Shown: piece after piece, positions 54,258-64,000 of the stretch
How positions within the stretch are numbered: position 1 is the stretch's first letter
Layout of the letters: every line of letters begins with the position of its first letter
The notes under the pieces: generated by a model
Told to the model about the DNA's origin: nothing
Seen by the model: only the letters and a program-made list of their open reading frames with translations
The model's database searches: none
Translations under genes and position numbers: made by a program
Assembly (NCBI GenBank): GCA_037043015.1
Contig: CM073327.1
Location: 15,978,727-16,042,726, forward strand
DNA length: 64,000 bases
Reading direction: 5' to 3'
Origin: Bryum argenteum
Lineage: Eukaryota > Streptophyta > Bryopsida > Bryales > Bryaceae

Positions 54258-57200
54258 ACTATTAAATATTTTTGTATAAAAGTATATATTTTGAAGCAAA
54301 TAAGTTGCTTCAGAGTACTGGAGTTGATATTGCACAAGAAGGTTCTCAAAATCAATCAACATATATACAAGATTTTAAAGTTATACAAAATTACAAACAA
54401 AAGGTAATTTAACCAAAACTATTTTCGATTATCACTAAAAAGAGCTTCAATTTTCCATAACTAGAGCATTCCTTTCTAGAATAGTAAACGGGAAAATGTG
54501 ATCAAAATATACGTCATATTTCATTAAAAAATTGGTTTCATCACAATATTAATGAATAATATGTAAACCTCAAGGTTTCACAATTATAGTTCGAGCCTTA
54601 CATCCACTTCTAGAATTTAGGGGGATTTGCAACATTATATAGTATGTAGATAGACGTTGCTAAAGTGAAGCAACATCCTTGAACTTGCCTTGGTAATGTT
54701 TTCAGCATGTGAAGCATTGTTCTCAAGAAATTTTAAAGAAATTTTAAAGATGTGAAGATAACACATTGCTAGAGCAAGTACCAAGATGTTGCTTTATTTA
54801 CGCAACCTTTATATAAAACATTGCGAAAATAACTTTGCAATCTCCTGTTTCATGTAGTACTGATTCAAGTAAAGAGATTTGCAAAAAATCTCACCATTCT
54901 CCCCCTTTTTGAAGAAATTGATCAACTTCTCTCGTCCCTCCCAACCCAACAAAAATATCTATACAAGTTTTTCAACACCACATCATCAATTCTAAATTTT
55001 GTGCAAAGCTGAATTTAAGTATCCAAAAGCGTGCTACTGCTTATGGTGCGATATCAATATTGTCATGTGGGATCTACAGTGGGAGTCAATCAAAATTTAG
55101 AGAATGGAGACTAAAAAGATGAAGCCAAGATTGACCATCCATACATGCCTCTTTTAACAAATTCCACTAAAAGATTCAAGTGCTCTTATCTCAATATTTC
55201 TATAGTCTACAAGCATCTTCACAAGCTTAGCATTGTGTTCTTTATACGGATCTTGTTGGGTTTCTTTATTCTTTGGATTGTATTCTTGGTAGAAATGTTC
55301 TTACGTTTTCTTAAGGTCATAGCTTTAAGATCAAAGTAGAGATATCCACATTTATATCTTGTCTCTAAACATAAATACATAAATTGTTAAAAAGACAATA
55401 AAGTTAAAGTTACAAGCAACATGTAGGTACCTAAAACTTAATGGTGGATAAATTGTTTTGAAAGAGCATTGTTGAATTTTTCACCTCTCTTTGGTGTTCT
55501 ACTATAAGGAAATAAAAGTCATATTGTTATGCATAATTTATTTCTCCATAACTTTGATTAGAATACTATCCAAACCTAAACTAATAGAGGAATTTGTTTT
55601 GTAAATGTTGTTTTAAGTCAATTCCCTTATAAATATGAGACCTACGTATATGAAAAATTTATTTAGAAAGGTTTGACGATAAGCTAATTCAAAAGAAATT
55701 GGACTTGTTTGAGCTACCACTAAACTAGAAAACTGATACTAAATTCCTTGCAATCACTCGTAGGAATACAATCCAAAAATGTTGTCCGGAACAACTTGTC
55801 TCAAATGACATAAGAGACTTATGTCTAGAATGACATAAAAATCTGTCACTATAGACATAATTATGTATATAATGACATAGTTTTGTATCATTTAAGACAT
55901 AAATTATCTTTTTGTCATATCCGACAAGTTATTCCAATCAACATTTTCTTGAAATTTTTTTGTACGAGTGAATTATAGATAAAAGGCTATTCAATTGGCT
56001 ACTTTGAAAGATTTTGTTACAAGGTCTAGAAATGATCGGTCCAAAGTGGAAAATACTCTTCACTAGAAACATATATATCACCTATATCACCTACAGTGTA
56101 CATGCATGAGCCATCACAACTAACACAATTAAAGTACACGTTCTTCCCCTCCTAACCAGAAAATAATGTGTAGTACATGCAAGCAAAAAAAATCACATGC
56201 TTGGTAAGGGTCTGATATGGGTACCCCCTCCAAAATAGTGTGATATTTTTGGAACTACTTTTTTGATCAAAAGAAAACTATTGAAAACTTATTCTAACCA
56301 GATGGTATTATAAGTGACATGGCTATAGTTGTATACATGTAGTTAAAAAAGGAATTTCTGGCACATATATAATGAATTACACATAGGTCACACATACTGA
56401 GACGCGTCTTAGTAGTACCCATATTATGCCCTTGCCCATATCACGCACAAACCTGCAATTCTTAGTGGTACCCATATCACGCACAAACCTGCAATTCTTG
56501 ACTTAGAAAACGAGATTTTGAAATCCGTAGAAACTTAGAACTCTATGCTCCGTTCGGGAAACAATCACTGCCCCTATCCAAGCGTCAGTTAAGAGCAACA
56601 ATTGCACTCAATCTCCAAAGAAACAAAGTGAGTACAGAAAGATAGTCTAAGATGAACCAAATCGCAAGAAAAGTGCAACTAATCAGAGACATCTAACACA
56701 CAAGGAAGCAAATCCCACAAACACACCATGAAGCAGGAACATTTCGGAGTTTCTACCGATGTGGCACAAAAGTCTCTCGAAGCACTCACTCTGAAAAGCA
56801 ATCACTAAGAAGACATACAAGATGGTTGTTGGGGTGGTGGTTCACACCATAATGCCCAAGTTCAAAAAGTGCACTATTCATGATGCCCAAGTCCAAAACA
56901 TGTTGTCATCTAATTTAAGGTTCTAAATTTGAGCTGCCCATTTCAAACCCCATGGGTGTTTAAGGATTTACTTGCGCATGGACAACACCAACAAGCTTCG
57001 TGCATAGTACCTAGACTAGCCTGATTCATGGAGCCATAAAGGTAAAAAGGCAATAAGGTGAGGAGCTAAAACTTGAGAGTGAGAGAGTAAAGCAAGAGGA
57101 AATAAGAAAACTAGCGACAAGGGGGCACTTGAACAAGACATGAAGAAACTAGGAGGGCGAGGAGGAGAGTATTCTCATTCACTTTGGATGAACAAGGAGT

Positions 57201-58464
57201 TTGAAGCTAGCTGCATTGTTTGAATTATGTGGTGTGCGAATACAAGACATATATTTGTAGCGAGTGAACTGGGCTGCAACCTCGAGGTTGACCCCTCGGT
57301 GTTTTTGAAAATTGTTTATGTTTTTCACACGTAGCAAATCATTCTTGAGGCCATTTGTAAGAACTAATCTTCTCAAGCATGAAGCAAAAGAGAGATTTCT
57401 ACCTTCATCCATTGATTGTAGATGAGAGACTTAGATTATCTACAAACAAAAAAACATACCAAATTAGTTGGTGTTGAAAAGGAGATTCAAAAGCATATGC
57501 AATTGACTTCAAATCAACCTTAAAAGACATGGCTACATTTAAGCATGAGGGTATTATATATCTTCAAGGACACATACTAAAACAATGAATACACGTTGAC
57601 CACAACACTCCTCTTTGGGGCGTATCTCCATAAGAAGTCCCTAAGCACAAACACACTAAAAAAAATTTTCACCTTTGCATCTTACAGCTATTCTTGCTTA
57701 AGAAATTGTCGGCCTAACAAAAATATTTTGAACCTTACAAACGTACTCGAGACAATGAGAACTATATCATTTCTTCTTGTGCTTGATGTGACAAAAATTG
57801 CAATGTCATATGAAGAGCATTAGATCCACCAATCATCCACTTTTGAAAGTATCTCAAGATAGCCAATTTCACTTGAATGAATCAACTTCGATGCTGAAAA
57901 TAAACTCTCAACTTGACTTTTGGTACTTTCTTAGTAATATTGCGTTGTTTGCAAGCATGTCACTCTAGTGTCCTATCACCCTACTCACGAATGGGACCAC
58001 AAAGTATGTTGTACCCACAAAGTTCATCATCATTATCATTCTCATTATTCAATACATTATCATCCTAAATACAAATATGTCTTCTAACGTGTCCATCGAG
58101 ATCATTATCTAAGTTAAAATTCAATTTTCACAATGATATTGTAATACCACAAAATTTGAATTTGAAAAAAGGTGAAATAATAACCCATACTAGGATTATA
58201 AAAACATTGGTGTAGCGTCTCGACAACGAATAGGTCCTATGGTTTCATATTGAAACTAGGTGAATAAAACATTTGAGACAAATTAGATTTGCTACTCCCA
58301 CTAAGATAACTTGGATCCTGATGTCTAGGGGTGTTTAGGTACAATCCTAGAATAGTAGAGGTCTGGGATCCGCCCGACACCATATTATATTTCACCAAGT
58401 AATCTTTGTAGCTAAGCCACATTTCATTTCCGTAGGAGTGGCACCGCACCCATTCTTCTTCCTT
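54258..58464. other. Gene-poor AT-rich DNA
   Basis: Contains the 170-bp MITE at 55777 and a duplicated 36-bp unit at 56435-56499 (CCCATATCACGCACAAACCT then GCAATTCTT). Remaining frames are short and AT-driven. I see no gene or RNA. Confidence 0.5.
55777..55946. mobile_element. 170-bp MITE rich in GACATA words
   Basis: The left end AAAATGTTG then GGAACAACTTGTC, and the right end GACAAGTTATTCC then CAACATTTT, are inverted copies. Inside are at least six GACATA or TATGTC words, many in inverted pairs, so the single strand could fold almost completely. Confidence 0.75.
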
Positions 58465-60113
58465 TCACATCTCAAGCATCTCAAGGTCTTTCATCGCCAT
58501 TCTAAGACAAGCCTCAAGTGGCGATATATCAATCATATCAAAGGGATTCGGACTTGGCTCCAGAGGACGTATCCTCACTTGGCGAACACCACCTCCATCA
58601 CCAAGTGGTACCATGTAGAACTGTAAGGGCAAGTAGCCATAGTCATTGTAAGTCTTCAAGCTAGCTTCTTCGACTATCCGATCAGCCAACATGATCTCCT
58701 TCTCCACTATCTTCTCCAAGTCCAGCAATGTAGGAATGAGTGCAAACAAGCAACCCATACATTCCACAAGTACAATGTCAACGCTACCATCCCTGAACCC
58801 ATCAAATGTGGCCGAGAAATAATTCCGAATTGGAACTTGCATAGACTGTTTCCATGTTCCTCCATCTGCATCCACTTCGAACACTGCCACGTAAGCTAGT
58901 GCTTGCATACTTTCGTTATCACATATAGCCTTGCCATTGATCTCGAGTTGTCCAAAGGTGAGCTTCCCATTCACAAGTGCCTTGGCAGAGCTTAAAAATA
59001 CGAGCGTTCGTTCTTCAAATTTCCGCACACTCCAAGAGTTGGAAGTCGACTTGTAAACAAACACCCTATCCATGAAAAGAAGAATCACTTTGTACGACCG
59101 TGTTTTCTCATCCTCTACCATGTCCAATAGGTTCCAATACATTGGTAGGTCATCATTGAATTGTTGACCTTGGATTTTAGGAAGCTCCCTGCTTTTGTTT
59201 GTTAGAGGATTGTGTACTGTAAATGTACAATCTTCTATCCACCCTTCGTTCATGTAGTGTCTAGCGCCTCCGGCTCCGGGTCCAAAGAGCATCAGCCCAC
59301 CTGATATTGCAAGGAGTGTAGGCTCAGAATAATTTCTTGCCACAAATTCTACACAGTTGCTTCCGGAGGGGAGATTCATTCCAGCAACCATCTCGGCATC
59401 CATGATTGTTTCAGGGATGTGAGGAAGGGTGTGGAGTTCTAGTGATGGGTGGTGGATGCCAGACCAAGTACGTTGGTGTACATGCCACCCTCCTTCTTTA
59501 GAACAACTGACTTTGGAATGAATTGGGAAGTACCAGTCTTGTGTACGAGTAGCACTGATGAGTTTGTCTAACACCATCGGTCTCCATGCTCTAAAGCTGC
59601 AATTGTATCTTGCAAGCTCACGGATTGACCATGTTTCAGCAAGGTATTGGAACACTGGATCAGCACTCCGTGGATATAAGAGGATGTTTCCAGGTATATA
59701 ATCTGAATTCTCTGCACATTAATATATCTTAAAAGTTAGTTGTATTGCATAAAGACATCGTAAGTAGCAACATAGCTCAAACTTATCAACAGTCTTTGGT
59801 CTATCAAGTACATCCAAAGTTTGGGAAAAGCAGTCATCTTTGCGGATCCCTATTGGAACGAGCCATTTCCAAGAAATCTAGGTACCCTTACACCTACTTA
59901 TGTTAATGTTTATTATAATCATGCCCAAATAGTTTAGACTCTTGGATTTTATTTTTAGAGTAAATAATTGTGGATCAATGGCTTAAAAGTGATTGACAAA
60001 TCCATCATGAAAATGAGAACAAGCGGTAGCTATACCTACAAGCATGTACAATTTCATAAAAAATACGTACCGCCTACTCCGCTCTCCATCTCCGGGACTT
60101 TCTCTTCAGCCAT
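58465..60113 (-). CDS. F-box-like protein, plant-specific unknown family
   Basis: Two exons in coding order: 60113-60071 and 59711-58465, giving 429 residues (phase 1 junction). Residues about 18-62 (YIPGNILLYPR, FQYLAETWSIRELARYNCSF, RAWRPMV) have the spacing of an F-box: a leading Pro-x-x-I-L, a Leu-rich middle and a final aromatic-x-x-W. The body resembles the C-terminal part of plant F-box proteins of the kelch/FBA sort, with FTVHNPLTNKSRELPKI, VFVYKSTSNSWS and VAVFEVDADGGTWK strings that look like beta-propeller blades. F-box proteins bring substrates to SCF ubiquitin ligases; the target is unknown. The F-box is weak, so the assignment is tentative, while the gene model is good. Confidence 0.75.
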
Positions 60114-61037
60114 TTTTGATAATGATGTGCTTGTAGTCATAGTTACTTCAAAACCTGCAATCCAAAAGCAAAAGCAAAATTTGAGGCTCTAAATGTTTGT
60201 CAGCTTTTTAAACCCTAGCCTTGTAGAAGTAATAACCCTTGTCAAGAATAATCCTTTTTCTTGTTTCTGACGCAATATTTGAGAATAGAGTATAATTAAT
60301 TGATTAGACAGAACTGAAAAAACAGACAAGGTCCGATTGACAATGTTCGAGATTAGTCGAGCACATTTGCATATGATTAGGTAACAACAATCTAAATCAA
60401 TTGGACACCAAAATAGCTTTTGGCTCTTGAATCTAGTTGAAGGTAATTCAATTAATTAAGATTACAAAAATTTTAATATCATATTTATTCTATTACTATA
60501 TTGTGGTTGGACACATATTCTTCCTTTTTAACCATCAAATATATGATGAAAAAAGAGCATGGAAGAAATTAAGTATATCATCACAATGAATGAAAAGCTC
60601 AAAAAGTTAGAAAATGATGCAATGGAAACTAAAATAAACACCTGATCACAAGAACCCAAATTGAAAAGCTTGAAAATATCAAAGTACACATGTAAAGAGA
60701 CTTTTCTCTTTGTTGAATATGATATTTATAGTCCTCACCTTGTGCAACTATCAAGGCTTGGAAATTGTAAAGTACGCGTGTTCCCTTGTTCCCGGTTTCC
60801 CAACTTTTGGTCTCTCGTGTTCAATTCCCCGTCTTTTATTCCCTCGTTCCAAATTTTCTATCTTGTGTTTGTTTGGTCCACTTTGCCCGTCCACGTAGTC
60901 CCACTCCAAGTTCTCTGCTCTCCAACTTTGATTTGGATTTCCAATTTGTTCCATGTATATATTAATATATATATATATTTTTTCAAAATTTTCAAAATTA
61001 AAAAAAATAATATTTATTGATTACTCCAAATTTTGTA
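60114..61037. other. Promoter of the F-box-like gene and AT-rich spacer
   Basis: No second gene seen. A TC-rich piece (60780-60930) has overlapping frames on both strands with no domain. Confidence 0.45.
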
Positions 61038-61986
61038 CTTAACCCTTAAACGCCCACGATGTCGAAAAAAGACATTTTGGATGTACATCAGAAACTTTGA
61101 AGAGCCATAGCTTCTTCATCCGAGGTCCGTTTTGGATGAAATCAATTGGGTTAGGTTTCAAATCAAGTCTAGTTTGTGTTGTAAAATTTTCAAGCCCATA
61201 CAATAAAGTATGGATTAATGGAATGCACTTTAGTGAAAACAACTCTTGTTTTTGGGTTTCTAAGCATGGGGCATGTATTACCATTGCAAGCCAATTATGT
61301 AAAATTAGAAATAGTTTTTCATGATTTTTTTTTTCATGGTCATGATCTTAAAGTGATTCTTATCAACTTTGTAGTGAGAAGTTTTTTGATCCAAATGATT
61401 TTGCTATTGGATTTGCAATGATGTTTTGTCAACAGAAAAAGTGAGAAAATGGATGATATTTGAGGAGCTATATCTCCCTCATCCACCGTTGGATTTCAAC
61501 TTAATTTTTTGGGATGGCCTCCAATTAGAGTCTAGTCTAAGTGGTAGAAACCTTAACAAGATCGAAAATGTTTTGAAGATAAGGCATGAAATTGAATGCA
61601 AAGGGTCTAGTTTTGGACTATTTTTCCTTTGTAAAATGTTCGGTAGTTTTTACCATTGCATGGCTTTTATTTGAGCCAAGAATTTTTTTTGATGAATTTT
61701 TTGTTGGGTAAAGGACTTATTAAGATGAAGGTGAACATCTTTCTAGATGGTGATTTTTTCATTGCAATAGGTATATTGGTAGCATTTCCACCTCAAAGTG
61801 AAAATGATGTGATCTCCCAATCTATAAGGCCTCATGACTCAAATTTTGGTCCACATGATCTTTGATAAGTCTATTACAAGTTTGTACGGTTGAGATCTTA
61901 ATAGCTTCTCTTGATTTTCATCTATGACGATTTCTATGGAAATGTGCTTTTCTGCTAAAAATAGGCTCGGGCGTTCAGGGGTTAAG
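61038..61986 (+). mobile_element. Non-autonomous transposon, 949 bp, TTAACCC ends
   Basis: The left end CTTAACCCTTAAACGCCC and the right end GGGCGTTCAGGGGTTAAG are inverted repeats; TA lies outside each end. The interior is AT-rich with a CTCATCCACCGTTGGATTTC stretch. A short frame (61656-61865) encodes a peptide repeated in the 63.5-kb copy, but I recognise no transposase. Confidence 0.8.
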
Positions 61987-62195
61987 TAGGCTTTCGTCAC
62001 CTCATAAAATTAAACTTGACGTTTCCTTGTTACTTTCAATTGCCCACATCCTCTTGCTAGCTAAAGAAAATTTAGTATGGTAACTTATAATTATGTTAAG
62101 TGGAACCGCATGTATAAGATCACTATGTTTTTGGTAAGAAAGCTCCTCAATTTTTAGTTTGAGTTATTGCTTGACTAAGCAAAGCCTCCTGGACA
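61987..62195. other. Short spacer between transposon copies
   Basis: AT-rich, nothing recognised. Confidence 0.5.
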
Positions 62196-62464
62196 TTAAC
62201 CCCTAAACGACCACGGCCACCCATTCGGCTTTTACGGTCTAGGCAAAAAAGAATTTACAGTCAACTTCAAACGTTATGATCTCACATCTAGTGATGATCC
62301 AACGGTTGAAAATTTCCACACTACTACCAATGGTAGTCTACTTCAAGATCCTACGGTTGAAAATATAAAAAATTTCCAAAAATATTGGACGTACCCCCAT
62401 TAGTACATAGTGGTACGTGTTGGGATTTCAAGCTCCCAAAACATCGTGGATCTTTAGGGGTTAA
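62196..62464. mobile_element. 269-bp MITE with the same TTAACCCCTAAA ends
   Basis: The left end TTAACCCCTAAACGACCACG and the right end CGTGGATCTTTAGGGGTTAA are inverted copies. The interior has two CCAACGGTTGAAAA/CCTACGGTTGAAAA words and differs from the 949-bp element, so it is a shorter relative sharing termini. CA lies outside both ends. Confidence 0.8.
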
Positions 62465-63494
62465 CAATGCATTTATTATTAACTTGGAGAGTCGTTTACA
62501 CGAAGCCTATAAAGGGACAAAAGGCACCTCACATAGACTCATGTGTTATGGCCTAAACCGCTCTTTTCTTCTTCGAGCCTTATTTTTATTTCACTTGCAT
62601 TTGACAAATCACAACGTTTATGCTAAGATTATCAAAAACATTTAGAAGCCATACCTAATCATCCTTGTCTCAAACCATGGAATCTCTTATTTCCTTGGTC
62701 ATAGGGTCACCCACACAAAATATAACCAAGTGAGAAAATTACAAAGGATCTTCTATAGTCAGTGTGTTTATTTTTTATTTTATCTTTTCATACATTTAGA
62801 TGCAGCTCTCAAGAAATAATGCATGCTATAGAGTATATATTCTCAAAAGGGGAAAAGGCTTTGAATCACAGTACTTGATCGAGTTCCTTAATTCAATTAA
62901 AGAAAAATAAGTAAAATTATCTTGATGGTACTCGTGTTGGTTGTTTAACATTTGATAGTCATTGTATGGAACTTCCCCATGGTTGAGTTTGTTATGTTTA
63001 GTGCCATATATTGTTTTCGGATGAAATATATAAATATATGGATTATATATATGCTATGCAAGATTCTTGAGAGACTTTTAGAGTAAGTTATAGATGACTC
63101 ACTAATATAGTGAATATTAAGACATAGATAAATTTAATAAAAGAAAGAAATGAATTCATCATCAACACCTTTGGTAAACTTTTTAAACATCCAACTACAA
63201 GCATGTGGTGAAAATATCCTCGTTGAGTTATTTAAGATTTTCATGCACATTCTCCATAATATCTACTCATTTCTATAATATGACACAATTTGACAATTTT
63301 TCACCTTTGAAAAGTAATCAAAGGGCAAATATGTTTTAATAACCATTGAGAAACAGGCAAAGTAAGGCCATTATAACAAAATTGAGGTTCTTAGATTTTT
63401 CTCACTTAGCTATTCATTAATATTCTCACCAGTATTGACATCCATGCCACTGAAAGTGAAAATGCATTGAAACGAAAATGCAATCCAAAAACTG
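62465..63494. other. AT-rich spacer inside the inverted transposon pair
   Basis: No gene seen. Frames are short. Confidence 0.5.
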
Positions 63495-64000
63495 CTTAAC
63501 CTCTAAACACCCGAGCCTATTTTTAGCAGAAAAGCACATTTCCATAGAAATCGTCATAGATGAAAATCAAGAGAAGCTATTAAGATCTCAACCGTACAAA
63601 CTTGTAATAGACATATCGAAGATCATGTGGACCAAAATTTGAGTCATGAGGCCTTATAGATCGGGAGATCATAACATATTAATATAAAAAAAAAACTGCA
63701 AAATTTCATCATTTTCACTTCGAGGTGGAAATGCTACCAATATACCTATTGCAATGAAAAAATCACCATCTAGAAAGATGTTCACCTTCATCTTAATAAG
63801 TCCTTTACCCAACAAAAAATTCATCAAAAAAAATTCTTGGCTCAAATAAAAGCCATGCAATGGTAAAAACTACCGAACATTTTACAAAGGAAAAATAGTC
63901 CAAAACTAGACCCTTTGCATTCAATTTCATGCCTTATCTTCAAAACATTTTCGATCTTGTTAAGGTTTCTACCACTTAGACTAGACTCTAATTGGAGGCC
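63495..64000 (-). mobile_element. Inverted near-identical copy of the 61-kb transposon, cut by the window edge
   Basis: CTTAACCTCTAAACACCCGA begins the copy. From there to the window end it is the reverse complement of about 61480-61986, including the same short frame (63669-63860 minus against 61656-61865 plus) with almost the same residues. The remaining half lies beyond base 64000. Confidence 0.9.

Noticed and set aside
1-64000. tRNA, rRNA, snoRNA or organellar DNA insertions
   Set aside because: I looked for conserved tRNA A- and B-box patterns, rRNA-like stretches and organellar genes and recognised none. A dedicated scan could still find a small RNA gene.

Overview
The window is nuclear DNA of a land plant. 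The supporting evidence is short GT-AG (and one GC-AG) introns, a RING-H2 ATL ubiquitin ligase, a Shewanella-like phosphatase, a chloroplast J-domain/ferredoxin protein, predicted plastid transit peptides and a plant telo-box in front of a nucleolar helicase. The intergenic DNA is very AT-rich and full of small inverted-repeat elements. An early-diverging plant such as a bryophyte is my inference, from the arginine:glycine amidinotransferase-like gene, the style of the gulonolactone oxidase-like gene and the unfamiliar F-box-like gene. I could not test this.

Layout. 1-6 kb: an ATL-type RING-H2 gene (+) behind a lengthening minisatellite, converging on a DnaJ-ferredoxin gene (-) with a 16-bp-arm palindrome upstream. 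6-13 kb: repeats, a gulonolactone oxidase-like gene whose frame is broken in the middle, and a MITE. 13-20 kb: a nine-exon PDCD2/TSR4-like gene (+) converging on a Shewanella-like protein phosphatase gene (-). 20-25 kb: a 213-codon ORF with nine exact heptads, then electron transfer flavoprotein beta (+) with a MITE in its 5' region. 25-31 kb: an unrecognised three-exon gene (-) and a single-exon DEAD-box helicase of the DDX56/Dbp9 type (-).

31-41 kb: transposon-rich DNA holding endonuclease V. Its exons 2-8 are intact, no exon 1 is visible, and a near-identical copy of its penultimate exon lies just upstream, next to a minisatellite open in all six frames. A Ulp1/C48-type protease fragment, a second MITE copy and fold-back elements follow. 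41-43 kb: a single-exon amidinotransferase with a plastid-type leader. 43-49 kb: repeats and a stand-alone chromodomain ORF with its own TATA box. 50-53 kb: an RsgA-type circularly permuted GTPase (-). 53-64 kb: relic DNA, an F-box-like gene (-), and a transposon family present as an inverted pair running off the right end.

The genes do not form an operon or pathway. Several are housekeeping: PDCD2/TSR4, the DDX56-type helicase and RsgA all concern ribosome assembly in different compartments, and ETF-beta serves mitochondrial respiration. All spliced models were built by eye from splice sites and reading phase. Phases close exactly in each spliced model, including the endonuclease V exons that are present; the gulonolactone oxidase-like gene does not close in frame.
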